This document shows positions 1 to 8,554 of a stretch of DNA of 64,000 nucleotides, piece by piece. Both the position numbers and the translations under genes were made by a program. Source of the stretch: Kordiimonas laminariae (lineage in GTDB: Bacteria > Pseudomonadota > Alphaproteobacteria > Sphingomonadales > Kordiimonadaceae); NCBI RefSeq assembly GCF_023008165.1, contig NZ_JAKQZA010000005.1:62001-126000 (forward strand). Reading direction: 5' to 3'. The number at the start of each line of letters is the position of its first letter. The first letter of the stretch is position 1. Under the pieces are notes generated by a model. That model searched no databases. It was not told the origin of the DNA and saw only the letters and a list, made by a program, of their open reading frames with translations.

Positions 1-1
1 C

Positions 2-949
2 GGTGCGGAACTGTTTGAACTGGTGGGCATGAAAGGTGATCTCGGGGCGCTGGCACTCGGGCTTCTTATTGCCTCCCACCCCAAAGCAGATGAAATGGCT
101 AAAACCATGCTTGGTTTCAAAGACCTGTTTCTGCTTGGCTTTTTCCTCGCTGTGGGCCTTTCGGGGCAACCAACTTTGATGGCGGTAACCGCTGGTGTCT
201 TGCTGGCGCCGCTTGTTTTCTTCAAATCTGCGCTGTTCTTCGCACTTTTAACCCGCTTCCGCTTGCGGGCGCGCACATCGCTGCTCGCATCTGTAAATCT
301 CACTAACTTCAGTGAATTTGGCCTTATCGTGGCGGCCATCGGCGTTGGAAACGGCTGGCTTGATAGCCAGTGGCTTATTGCCATTGCTACAGCGCTTTCG
401 CTTTCGTTCGCTATCGCAGCGGCGCTCACCACCATCTCCCGCAGAATATACAGGCAAAAACAGAGCTTCTGGAAATCGCTTCAGAAGGATGAACTTATTG
501 CGGATGACCAACCGCTGGATACCAAGGGTGCCACCATTGCCGTGATCGGCATGGGCGGCGTTGGCACCGGGGCCTATAACACCATGCGGGACAAATATGG
601 TGATACGGTTATCGGTATTGATATTGATCCGGTAACGGCCAAGAACCACAGAAAAGCCGGGCGCAATGTACTGCACGGCGATTCAAGTGATGCTGATTTC
701 TGGGACCGTATTCAGGCAGACCATTCCCTTGAACTAGTGATGCTTGCCATGCCCAAGTTCACCACCAATCTGGCTGTGCTGGAGCAGCTTAAACAAGTGT
801 CTTTTGAAGGCCGCGTAGCAGCCACTGCCAAATTTTCCGATGAAGCCACAGCCCTCAAACAAGCAGGCGCAGATACGGTGTTTAATATCTACACAGAAGC
901 AGGCGCAGGCTTTGCAGGCCATGTTGTTTCTCAGAAGAGAGAGGTCTGA
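2..949 (+). CDS. Cation:proton antiporter, KefB/CPA2 type with TrkA-N domain (5' end outside window)
   Basis: Monovalent cation/proton antiporter of the inner membrane. The reading frame is open from base 2, so the N-terminal half lies upstream; the GTG at 23 is an internal codon, not a start. What remains has the last hydrophobic helices of the exchanger (GLSG near the edge, then long Leu/Val/Phe-rich segments), a basic linker, and a C-terminal Rossmann-type TrkA-N regulatory domain beginning at IAVIGMGGVGTGAY, with the conserved acidic pair after the second strand (GIDIDP). In this family the NAD-binding domain gates transport. The TGA is followed by a convergent unknown gene. Certain as to family; the transported ion (K+ or Na+) cannot be told. 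Confidence 0.85.
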   Translation, partial: GAELFELVGMKGDLGALALGLLIASHPKADEMAKTMLGFKDLFLLGFFLAVGLSGQPTLMAVTAGVLLAPLVFFKSALFFALLTRFRLRARTSLLASVNLTNFSEFGLIVAAIGVGNGWLDSQWLIAIATALSLSFAIAAALTTISRRIYRQKQSFWKSLQKDELIADDQPLDTKGATIAVIGMGGVGTGAYNTMRDKYGDTVIGIDIDPVTAKNHRKAGRNVLHGDSSDADFWDRIQADHSLELVMLAMPKFTTNLAVLEQLKQVSFEGRVAATAKFSDEATALKQAGADTVFNIYTEAGAGFAGHVVSQKREV

Positions 950-985
950 TGTTTAAAGTTAAAGATGTTTGAATCTTTCATTCGT

Positions 986-1513
986 TTACCAAATCATATT
1001 CACAATCCATGATACAATAGTAACAAAGCCAACAGCCAATGAGCTAAAGAATAACCCGACAATTCCCCACACAATGAGACTGCGAAGCCAATCTCTGACT
1101 GGCTCTGTCAGATCCTTAGATTTTTCCGTTTTAACTTTAATCTGGGAAGGGTCAAATTTTAGGTGCCACAGTTCAACCTTTACATTCTCTGGAAAATCCT
1201 CAAACGCTGTTCTGCGAGCCATGGAAGGAAAAGCACTATAAATTTGTTGAATATCCCTTTTTCTATACCCTTCGACAAAGAGATTGATAGCACCTGAATA
1301 TTCAGGTTTGCGGATTCCCGATAAAAAGAGATATTTCCCTGCCTCTAAATTATCTTTCATACTCAGTAGAAGGCTTCCATACGCTTCAAGAAGCATGGAG
1401 TCATATGCACGAGCTCTGATATTCCCTTGCAAAATCTGCTTGGCCCGCCATGGTTCGTGCTGGCTTACAATATCTGCCCAACTATTTTCTGGTAAAATGT
1501 CCACTGTCCCCAA
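986..1513 (-). CDS. Hypothetical protein with C-terminal membrane anchor, DUF6584-like
   Basis: A 175-residue protein of unknown function. The N-terminal two thirds is soluble and helical, with a region around the AGKYLFLSG motif that resembles DUF6584-type proteins (tentative). After a charged Lys/Asp/Glu stretch, the last 30 residues form one or two membrane-spanning segments ending in IVSWIVNMIW. It lies 22 bp downstream of another small membrane-protein gene on the same strand, so the two are probably cotranscribed. This stretch is visibly more AT-rich than its flanks, which suggests acquisition or weak codon selection. The product may be tethered to the inner membrane with its bulk in the cytoplasm. 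Confidence 0.6.
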   Translation of the reverse strand: MGTVDILPENSWADIVSQHEPWRAKQILQGNIRARAYDSMLLEAYGSLLLSMKDNLEAGKYLFLSGIRKPEYSGAINLFVEGYRKRDIQQIYSAFPSMARRTAFEDFPENVKVELWHLKFDPSQIKVKTEKSKDLTEPVRDWLRSLIVWGIVGLFFSSLAVGFVTIVSWIVNMIW

Positions 1514-1535
1514 TCCAATTTGCTGTAACCACTAG

Positions 1536-1748
1536 CTATCGTTCTTCATTTCTTTTACTGGGAAAGGTAACTTTCCAATCATTCCTAAAAGCTAAAATCA
1601 GGGAAACAACACCAAGAACCACAAAGATTACGTTTTTGAATTCAATCAAATCATAATAATCCGACTGGTGACCAATCACTGCTAATATGGTTAGAAAAAC
1701 AGCAACCGACGCAAGCAAAGTGATCACTAAGAACTTCACAAAGCGCAT
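1536..1748 (-). CDS. Small membrane protein, two predicted helices
   Basis: A 70-residue protein with a short basic N-terminus, a first hydrophobic helix (about residues 5-26), a polar loop with HQSDYYDL, a second helix (about 38-56) and a basic tail ending in KRNEER. This is the pattern of a small inner-membrane hairpin protein. I do not recognise a family. It is the first gene of a likely two-gene unit with the DUF6584-like gene 22 bp downstream. The base composition is AT-rich like its partner and unlike the metabolic genes on either side. Confidence 0.5.
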   Translation of the reverse strand: MRFVKFLVITLLASVAVFLTILAVIGHQSDYYDLIEFKNVIFVVLGVVSLILAFRNDWKVTFPSKRNEER

Positions 1749-1769
1749 ATATCCCCCATCACACTCAAC

Positions 1770-3059
1770 CTACTGCGACAATCTATAAATCAGCAGCGCT
1801 GCCTTTTCTGTGTTGCGTTTGAAGCTTTCCATATCCGCGGTTTCATCTTTGGTGTGGCCGTCCATGCCCATAAGGCCAAGACCATCAAGCGCCATTTCCA
1901 CATGATCAGCCGCGAAGGAGATATCAGCAGCCCCCGCCCGGCGCGGGTTCACGGCGATGACTTCACCGTAGCCTAAATCCTCGCTTACTTTGCTGTAGAG
2001 CGACAGGAGCTTATAGTTGCCCTCCGTTGGGGCCATTGGCGGATAGCCATCCCCGAACACCAGCTTGGCACTGGTATGCGCCAGATTTTCACTGGCGATT
2101 TTATGCATTTCAGCTTTCGCGGCCTCTAGCTGCTCCGGCGACAGGGCACGAATACCGCCTGTAACCCTAAGCGTTTTTGCCACCACATTATTTTTACCAA
2201 AGGCCGTGCCTGTAGCCGTGGCTGCATCTTCTGTAGTGCGTGTGCCGCCCACAATGCGGCCCGGGTTGAAGGTGAGGTTTTCAACGGTTGAAAGCTTTTC
2301 CCGGAAACCGTTCAGGATACGGGCGGCTTCAAACACAGCGCCGTAACCTACTTCATCAGTGAAAATCTGGGAGCTGTGGGCCGCACGGCCTGTAACGTCT
2401 AAGGACCAGTTCACACTGCCTCGGCGCGCCACAACAGCTGTTTTAACATTACCGTCCCCGTCTTCGAAACCCAGCGCGATATCTGCCCAGATAGCAGCAT
2501 CCACCAATGCTTTCTTAGACGCGGTAAGCGGGCGGCCACTTGCTTCTTCATCCCCTGTCATCACAATGCGGATGCTGACATCATCGAGCACGCCAGCGGC
2601 CTTAAGCGCCCGCATGGCAGCGATGATGATAACATCCCCACCTTTCATATCCGTGATGCCGGGGCCTTTCACTTTGCCTTCCCCAAGCGGTTCAAATTTC
2701 TGGAAAGCATCGCCTTTCGCGAACACAGTGTCCAGATGCCCGATCATAAGAATTTTAGGCCCCTTGGTGCCGCGAGAAGCCACAAGATGCCCTGCGCGGT
2801 TGAAGCTTTCACCCGGTGCCCATTCAGTTTTGAAGCCCAGTTCATCAAGCTCTTTTATGAAAACATCGCCCACCGCACGCACGCCAGCGAAATTCATGGT
2901 GCCGCTGTTGATGTTCACCGCTTTTTCTAAGGTACTGAGGGCCTGCGGCATGCCTGCTTCCACCGCCTTCAAAATGGCAGCTTCGGTTTTATCATCCGCT
3001 TTTGCAGCCGTTACCACACATAGAACAGCCGTAAGTAGAACAAGAATTTTATTGAGCAT
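1770..3059 (-). CDS. M20 family metallopeptidase (glutamate carboxypeptidase-like), exported
   Basis: Zinc-dependent exopeptidase of the M20 family, likely releasing C-terminal glutamate or cleaving small amide substrates in the periplasm. The ATG at 3059 is chosen because a GAGGG ribosome site precedes it and it opens directly into a signal peptide (MLNKILVLLTAVLC, cleavage after AKA); an earlier in-frame start at 3140 would bury that signal. Metal-site motifs are visible in order: GHLDTVF (His and Asp), the bridging-Asp segment DMKGG, the catalytic EE of GDEEASG, and later Asp and His ligands near GFEDGDG and MDGHTKDE. The dimerisation domain lies between. About 429 residues, normal for the family. 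It diverges from the histidine kinase gene across a roughly 200-bp spacer. Confidence 0.85.
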   Translation of the reverse strand: MLNKILVLLTAVLCVVTAAKADDKTEAAILKAVEAGMPQALSTLEKAVNINSGTMNFAGVRAVGDVFIKELDELGFKTEWAPGESFNRAGHLVASRGTKGPKILMIGHLDTVFAKGDAFQKFEPLGEGKVKGPGITDMKGGDVIIIAAMRALKAAGVLDDVSIRIVMTGDEEASGRPLTASKKALVDAAIWADIALGFEDGDGNVKTAVVARRGSVNWSLDVTGRAAHSSQIFTDEVGYGAVFEAARILNGFREKLSTVENLTFNPGRIVGGTRTTEDAATATGTAFGKNNVVAKTLRVTGGIRALSPEQLEAAKAEMHKIASENLAHTSAKLVFGDGYPPMAPTEGNYKLLSLYSKVSEDLGYGEVIAVNPRRAGAADISFAADHVEMALDGLGLMGMDGHTKDETADMESFKRNTEKAALLIYRLSQ

Positions 3060-3258
3060 ACTATCCCTCATCACCTTAAATCGCCTCAGTACGTTAACTG
3101 CCTGCCTTAATAGGACAAGTAAAAAACATGCGATTTTCAAGAAATTAGATACAATTTTAGGAATTGGATAACGAATCAGCTATAGTGTGATCTTGTTCAG
3201 GGAGAATTTTTCTATCTGTATTGGGGGAGTGGGGTGTATTCTACGAGGGAGCCACACG

Positions 3259-4995
3259 ATGCAGGACGGCATTTATAGCAAACATCTGGGCGATGATCCC
3301 CACCCGGTCATTGATATCGGGAAATGGAAGCAAACTGCCAATATTCTTTCGCGCCTGTATGGGGCTTCCTGCGGTACGATTGTTCAGCTTTATGAAGGGG
3401 AATTTAAAACCGTTGTCGTAAGCGATAACGAGGATAATTTCCTGAAAGAAGGGGATAGTTGGTCCCTTAAAATTGAAAGCTTTTGCCGGCGCATTATGGA
3501 AACCGGTGAAGGGCTTTATGTGGAAAATGCCCCCTGCATTGAAGAATGGAAACATATCCCCCCAGTGGCAGACGGGCCTGTGGTTTCCTATCTCGGGCTT
3601 CCGATTTACTGGCCGGATAACACGCTTTTTGGCACTATCTGCGTGATTGATACCAAAGGCACCGAGTATGACGATACACTTGTTGATCTGATGGAGCAGT
3701 TCCGCGACCTGATTTCAAAAGACCTGCAGCTTATCGAGAATTTCGAACGCATTCTTTCGCTTGCTGTGAAAGTGGCGGGGGATGCGACCCTTGAGGAGAT
3801 CCTCACACTCTTGACCCGCGCACAGGAAGCAACTGCTATTGATAAAGGCATGCGCTGTTCCGTGCTGCTGCTTGAAGATGGGCGGTATCTGCGCACAGGC
3901 GCAGGGCCAAGCCTGCCGCAGTTTTATATGGATGCGATAGACGGGGTGGAAATTGGCCCCAATGTGGGGTCTTGCGGCGCGGCCGCTTATAGCGGTGAGA
4001 TGGTGATTGTAGATAATCTCAACACTCATCCAAATTGGGAACCATTTAGGGAGCTTACACAAGAGGCCGGGCTTCACGCCTGCTGGTCTTTCCCTATTCT
4101 GTCCTCCAAAGGTGAAGTGATGGGGGTTTTCGCGGCTTATTTCCCTGAACCTAAAACACCTTCCGAACAGCAGATTGAAAATATTCAGGCAACCACCTTT
4201 AACCTGAGAATTGCCATTGAGCATCACCGGATGCTGGATGAGCTTGAGGAAGCTAAAAAAGTGGCTGAAGTTGCCAACCAGGCCAAGCTCGATTTCCTCA
4301 ACAATATGAGCCATGAGCTTAGAACGCCGCTTAATGCCATCATCGGGTTTTCTTCCATTATGGAGGAAGGCATTATGGGCCCGCTCAATAATGCAAAATA
4401 CGAAGAATATATCCATGATATCAAAACATCCGGCCAGTTCCTTCTGGATATGGTGAATGATATCCTCAAGATTTCAAAGATTGAAGCTGATGATATGTCT
4501 CGTACACCGCAGCCGGTGGAAATTAAGGAAATTATTGAAGAATGCGTACATATCCTGCGGCCGATCACTGCGGAAAAATCCCTCACCTACAGTTCTGAAA
4601 TTCCAGAGGCAACACCAACCATTTATGCTGATCCACGCCACCTGAAACAGGTAACACTAAACATCCTTACAAACGCCGCGAAATACACCTCTGAAGGTGA
4701 TACCATTACTATTTCAGCAGCAGAGACAGAGGATGCTGTAAAATTATTGATCACTGATCATGGCCCCGGGATTTCCGAAAAACATCTGGAAGAGATTTTC
4801 GTACCCTTCAAGCAGTTTAATGATGGCTATATTTCATCAGCCGGCGGTGTTGGGCTCGGGCTTCCGCTCGCGAAAGCACTTATGGAGAAAAACGGCGGCG
4901 GGCTAGAGATTGAAAGTGATGTGGGTAAAGGCACGCAGGTGGTTATCCACGTGCCTCAAATCGTTGCTGCCAAGCAGAAAACCTACGGAAATTAA
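3259..4995 (+). CDS. Sensor histidine kinase with two GAF domains
   Basis: Soluble sensor kinase of 578 residues. The ATG at 3259 is preceded by an ACGAGGGA ribosome site; an in-frame start at 3187 lacks one. Order: GAF domain (about 20-165), second GAF domain (about 180-330, with GSCGAAAYSG and the SFPILSS core), HisKA with phospho-acceptor His352 in NMSHELRTP, then HATPase_c with the N box (TNAAKYTSEG), G1 (DHGPGIS) and G2 (GVGLGLPLAKA). No membrane segment or receiver domain is present, so it should sense a cytosolic ligand or redox cue. No response regulator lies nearby, so the partner is unknown. Its end overlaps the convergent ABM-domain gene by 4 bp. Confidence 0.88.
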   Translation: MQDGIYSKHLGDDPHPVIDIGKWKQTANILSRLYGASCGTIVQLYEGEFKTVVVSDNEDNFLKEGDSWSLKIESFCRRIMETGEGLYVENAPCIEEWKHIPPVADGPVVSYLGLPIYWPDNTLFGTICVIDTKGTEYDDTLVDLMEQFRDLISKDLQLIENFERILSLAVKVAGDATLEEILTLLTRAQEATAIDKGMRCSVLLLEDGRYLRTGAGPSLPQFYMDAIDGVEIGPNVGSCGAAAYSGEMVIVDNLNTHPNWEPFRELTQEAGLHACWSFPILSSKGEVMGVFAAYFPEPKTPSEQQIENIQATTFNLRIAIEHHRMLDELEEAKKVAEVANQAKLDFLNNMSHELRTPLNAIIGFSSIMEEGIMGPLNNAKYEEYIHDIKTSGQFLLDMVNDILKISKIEADDMSRTPQPVEIKEIIEECVHILRPITAEKSLTYSSEIPEATPTIYADPRHLKQVTLNILTNAAKYTSEGDTITISAAETEDAVKLLITDHGPGISEKHLEEIFVPFKQFNDGYISSAGGVGLGLPLAKALMEKNGGGLEIESDVGKGTQVVIHVPQIVAAKQKTYGN

Positions 4996-5291
4996 GCGTG
5001 CTCAAACAGATCATAATGATCGAGCCATACTTCTTCCATAAAAGTATCCATACCTGACGGGATAAGTGGTTCTTGCCAGTCATCGCCTGCAAACGCTTTT
5101 ACATGTTCAAGGCTTTCCCAATTGGTAACCAGCATAAAATCATGGTCAGCATCATCAGGCAGGCGCCCTGCTGAAAGCGATAATAACCCGTCGTGTGATT
5201 TGATCAGCGGTAGTGCAATTTTCCGAAAATTCACCTGAAAATCGCTATATCTTCCGTCTGCTATTTTGGCTTTAAATACCCGTGAAATCAT
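4992..5291 (-). CDS. Antibiotic biosynthesis monooxygenase (ABM) domain protein
   Basis: Small 99-residue ferredoxin-like fold protein of the ABM superfamily, which includes quinol monooxygenases, haem-degrading enzymes and stress proteins. Visible features are the first strand MISRVFKAKI, the helix that follows, the strand around FMLVTNWES and the SLEHVKAF helix typical of ABM proteins. It follows the PhnA-like gene on the same strand after 71 bp and may share its transcript. The 3' end overlaps the stop of the histidine kinase by 4 bp. The substrate cannot be inferred. Confidence 0.65.
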   Translation of the reverse strand: MISRVFKAKIADGRYSDFQVNFRKIALPLIKSHDGLLSLSAGRLPDDADHDFMLVTNWESLEHVKAFAGDDWQEPLIPSGMDTFMEEVWLDHYDLFEHA

Positions 5292-5362
5292 AGTGTGATG
5301 TCCTCCCCACTTGGCACCCTAATGCGTGTCGTTTCGGGAGGGTAATCACAAAACTGTGCAGC

Positions 5363-5698
5363 TTAAATCTTCTTCACAAACTTAGATTTGAGGCCCATGG
5401 AGCCAATGCCGTCGATCTTGCAGTCAATATCATGGTCACCATCCACAAGGCGGATGCTTTTCACCTTGGTTCCTACTTTCACCACAGAGGACGAACCTTT
5501 GACTTTCAAATCCTTGATCACTGTTACCGCATCACCATCCTGAAGGATGTTGCCAACCGCATCACGCACCACATTTTCATCCGCTGCTTCAGCCGCATTC
5601 GGGTTCCATTCATGGGCACATTCAGGGCACACCAGAAGGGCGCCATCCTCATAGGCATAAGGGCTTGCACATTTTGGGCACGGCGGTAGATCGCTCAT
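5363..5698 (-). CDS. yjdM: PhnA/YjdM family zinc-ribbon protein
   Basis: A 111-residue protein with an N-terminal zinc ribbon (Cys7-x2-Cys10 and Cys24-x2-Cys27) followed by the PhnA/YjdM C-terminal domain ([15 protein letters not shown], then [19 protein letters not shown]). Despite the historical name PhnA it is not a phosphonoacetate hydrolase; the cellular role of the family is poorly defined. It sits between the acylase gene upstream and the ABM-domain gene downstream on the same strand, with short spacers compatible with one transcript. Length and Cys spacing match the family. Confidence 0.85.
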   Translation of the reverse strand: MSDLPPCPKCASPYAYEDGALLVCPECAHEWNPNAAEAADENVVRDAVGNILQDGDAVTVIKDLKVKGSSSVVKVGTKVKSIRLVDGDHDIDCKIDGIGSMGLKSKFVKKI

Positions 5699-5760
5699 CA
5701 GGTAATCCTTTTACTATTCACACGCGGGTATAAGCCGCTGCCCCTTATTCCACAAGCTTC

Positions 5761-7884
5761 TTAAAGCCTTCGGTCGGATGTTTTCTCGGCTTCAAGTGCC
5801 TCAAGCGTCATGGGGAGCTTGCGTTCTTTCTCTGCCGTAAACAGCGGTGCCTGATCCGCATAATGAGGAGAGCTGCTATCAAGGGTCGCACTGCCAAAAT
5901 TATGGATGCTGGTTGAATTCACAGTGCCGTCCGGTGCCCAATCAACAAACATGATATAGCTGTCACCCGCCGTGGCCTTAAGTTTGCCTGTGTCTGCGTT
6001 GATATCACTATAAACGGCCCTCAGCACATCAGGGGCACCAGATATAGGCCACGTGAAATCACCTCGTACCAGTTTGCTCACTTCTCCCCACTCCGGGTTC
6101 AAAACACCGTAAAATTTACTGATGAAAGCCACCACACCTTCAAAAGTTTCACGCACATCAGGTTTTGGTTCACCGCGCATTTCCGCAAGAATAAACGGTG
6201 TGGCGGTTAACACACCAAGAGCTGCCTGACGGTTTTCTTTCCCGGTGGAAAGATCCCACTTGGTGAGTATTTTTTGGGCCTCAGCTACTTCACTGCCTTC
6301 GGGGAGCTGAAGCGCCAACACCTCAGCCAGCACTTTCGCCGCCACTGAATCCCTGTGGTAACTGTTGTTATATTTGTATGTTTTGAATTCCTCAGCCGTG
6401 ATGCTCTCATCCGCACCAAACAGGTCCCTGATCATCAGCGCTCGGTTCGTCATACCAGTTTCAATGCCCATGCTCGGCGTGAAATCACCTGGCTGCGCCT
6501 GTCCTTCGCCCACACTTGCAACAAACGGTGTGTTGTTCGCGTTGAAAACAAAGCCTGAAGGTGGGTTCACCGTGCGCGGTGTTTTACTGAAAGGATGATA
6601 TTCCCGCCAGATAAGATCTGAGCGGTCCCCCGGCAGCAAACCGCGCCAATCCACACCTTCAATACGCTTCGGCATCATAGCGTTATAGTAATGGGCGATA
6701 TTGCCGTCCTTATCCGCATAAATATAATTGATACTAGGCATCGCGCCCATACCAAGGGCGGCTTCAAAATCTGCCTGCGTACGGGCTTTATTAAGCCGGA
6801 TATTCATATCAAGTGTACGCACTTCATCCATCCCTGCCCAGCGGAGCGCAAACGCCCCTTTTTTGTTCCTGAATACCGGACCATGTTCTGAATAATAAAT
6901 CGGCTCTTCAAATGTCCAGCGGATAGGGCCGAGGAAATAAATTTCAATCTCCGCTGTGCGGATTTCAAAATCACTCCACTCGCCATCAAGCCTATACTGA
7001 TTGGGGTTATCAGGGTTTATCACCAGCTTATATACATCAACCAAATCCGGCTTGTTCACCGTGTTTGACCACCCGAGGGTGGGGCCATGCCCATGAAGAA
7101 TAACAGGGGAACCGGGGAAGGTACTGCCAGCCATATCCCAGCCTTCGTTTGATTTCACCCTGGCTTCATACCAGGCCACAGGGCCAGTGAGCGGCTGGTG
7201 GGAATTAACCAGCAAGCGCGTGTGTCCATCCGCTGAACGAGAAGGTGCCACCGCAATACCCTGGCTGCCAATATCAGGCTGTGGTTTTTCCGTTGGCTCA
7301 AGCGCTGAAGATTTATCAAGTCCAGTGCCGTAGCTGCCATCCGCCGCCGCAGCCACTGTCTGATCAAAGCCGTAAAACAGTGGGGTTTTAAAGGTGAAGC
7401 CTGCCACCACATCCTTGCCTGTTACAGGCAGAAGGTATGGCGATATAAGCCCCGGGTTTTCAGAAGCAAAATAATTAAGGCCGTCCGCATAGGCTTCAGC
7501 GTGCGCACGTGCCTCTGCGCTCAGGCGGGTATCATAGCCTGCGTTTACAACGTCCCAAACCCGCATCATCTGGATCAGATAATCGGTTTTTGAGGCTTCC
7601 ACCCCTTTAAGGGTCGCAAGCTTGCCGCGAGTGGCAAGAAGCACATCCTGCATGGTGGCAAAATCATCTTCCGCATGAGCGAAGGCAAGGCCAAAGGCCA
7701 CATCAATATCCCGGTCACCGTAAATATGCGGCACGCCGTAAGCATCCCGAATAATGCGGACATCGTATTTTTCGTGAAGGTTAGAGAAAGAAGCCGGATC
7801 AACAGAGCTGCGCATGGTAAGAGCAAAGCCCGCATACACCACAACGAATAGGATCAAAACCACCCCAAGGATTTTCTTCAGCAT
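5761..7884 (-). CDS. Penicillin acylase family protein (possible acyl-homoserine lactone acylase)
   Basis: N-terminal nucleophile hydrolase exported across the inner membrane. The first 23 residues (MLKKILGVVLILFVVV and on) form a signal peptide or anchor. The alpha-chain region carries the usual RDAYGVPHIYG and AFAHAEDDFATMQ motifs. Autocleavage is predicted at Gly206/Ser207 in DIGSQGIAVAPSRS, making Ser207 the nucleophile of the beta chain; NSHQP follows, as in acylases that take long acyl chains. In the family, substrates include beta-lactam side chains, aculeacins and N-acyl-homoserine lactones; the NSHQP signature favours acyl-amide or AHL substrates, but this is inference. A GGGAGCAGG site precedes the ATG. 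At 707 residues it is full length. Confidence 0.85.
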   Translation of the reverse strand: MLKKILGVVLILFVVVYAGFALTMRSSVDPASFSNLHEKYDVRIIRDAYGVPHIYGDRDIDVAFGLAFAHAEDDFATMQDVLLATRGKLATLKGVEASKTDYLIQMMRVWDVVNAGYDTRLSAEARAHAEAYADGLNYFASENPGLISPYLLPVTGKDVVAGFTFKTPLFYGFDQTVAAAADGSYGTGLDKSSALEPTEKPQPDIGSQGIAVAPSRSADGHTRLLVNSHQPLTGPVAWYEARVKSNEGWDMAGSTFPGSPVILHGHGPTLGWSNTVNKPDLVDVYKLVINPDNPNQYRLDGEWSDFEIRTAEIEIYFLGPIRWTFEEPIYYSEHGPVFRNKKGAFALRWAGMDEVRTLDMNIRLNKARTQADFEAALGMGAMPSINYIYADKDGNIAHYYNAMMPKRIEGVDWRGLLPGDRSDLIWREYHPFSKTPRTVNPPSGFVFNANNTPFVASVGEGQAQPGDFTPSMGIETGMTNRALMIRDLFGADESITAEEFKTYKYNNSYHRDSVAAKVLAEVLALQLPEGSEVAEAQKILTKWDLSTGKENRQAALGVLTATPFILAEMRGEPKPDVRETFEGVVAFISKFYGVLNPEWGEVSKLVRGDFTWPISGAPDVLRAVYSDINADTGKLKATAGDSYIMFVDWAPDGTVNSTSIHNFGSATLDSSSPHYADQAPLFTAEKERKLPMTLEALEAEKTSDRRL

Positions 7885-8008
7885 ACCTGCTCCCGTTTTT
7901 AATGCTCCCGCAAATGATATAGCGCGCTAAGAGACGAAGAAAAACAAGGGGAAAATATAGATCATCACCATCACTTGAGCTAAGCTCCTCATAAAACGGG
8001 AGGCAGCG

Positions 8009-8515
8009 ATGAAAAAAACACTAATCCTATCCGCGCTTATGGCAGTAAGCCTGAGCACGGCGGCGACAGCTGAAATTGTAGAAGCAAAATCAGATCGCTA
8101 TGTACTGAAGCAAGAAGCAACCTCCAGCATGTCAGCGGAAGACCTATGGGCACGGCTCGTTAAGCCAGAAACCTGGTGGCACCCGGATCATACTTATTCT
8201 GGCAGTTCAGAAAACCTATCGCTGGATCTTCAAGCTGGTGGCCTGTGGCGCGAAGACTGGGATGGTGGCTCTGTTTCCCACGGCACGGTGATTTATGTGA
8301 AGCCCGGCAGCACGCTCCGCATGAACGCACCTTTTGGCCCCTTACAGGAAATGGCTGTGAATGTGGTGTGGACCATCACCCTCACCCCAACAGAAGGTGG
8401 CACCAAAGTAACCTTCGATGAAATCGCTAATGGCACTGAAGGCGCGGCCTTAGATAAGCTTGCCCCCGCTGTTGATTTTGTGAAAACCGAAGCCATCAAA
8501 CGGCTAACCCAATAG
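8009..8515 (+). CDS. Exported SRPBCC (START-like) domain protein
   Basis: A 168-residue protein with a clear signal peptide (MKKTLILSALMAVSLSTA, cleavage around ATA-EI) followed by an SRPBCC/polyketide-cyclase-like helix-grip domain. Supporting features are the opening helix SAEDLWARLVKPETWWHPD, the strands GGLWREDW and GTVIYVKPGSTLRM, and the long C-terminal helix DFVKTEAIKRL. Such domains bind hydrophobic ligands; a periplasmic version is less common. A GGGAGGC ribosome site lies 7 bp before the ATG, and a strong intrinsic terminator follows. It is divergent from the acylase gene with a 124-bp shared spacer. Confidence 0.72.
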   Translation: MKKTLILSALMAVSLSTAATAEIVEAKSDRYVLKQEATSSMSAEDLWARLVKPETWWHPDHTYSGSSENLSLDLQAGGLWREDWDGGSVSHGTVIYVKPGSTLRMNAPFGPLQEMAVNVVWTITLTPTEGGTKVTFDEIANGTEGAALDKLAPAVDFVKTEAIKRLTQ

Positions 8516-8525
8516 CAGTTTTATG

Positions 8526-8554
8526 AGCCAGCGCTTTTGCGCTGGCTTTTTTTT
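8526..8554 (+). terminator. Intrinsic terminator of the SRPBCC gene
   Basis: Perfect 9-bp stem AGCCAGCGC / GCGCTGGCT with a TTTT loop, followed by an eight-T run on the plus strand. It lies 10 bp after the SRPBCC stop and just before the convergent CoA-ligase gene ends. Confidence 0.9.

Noticed and set aside
23-949. GTG at base 23 as the start of the antiporter
   Set aside because: The frame is open to the window edge, and the encoded protein lacks the N-terminal half of the exchanger, so the true start is upstream.
2359-3171. 270-residue plus-strand frame opposite the M20 peptidase
   Set aside because: Antisense to conserved metal-site motifs; Ser/Pro/Ala-rich composition typical of a shadow frame.
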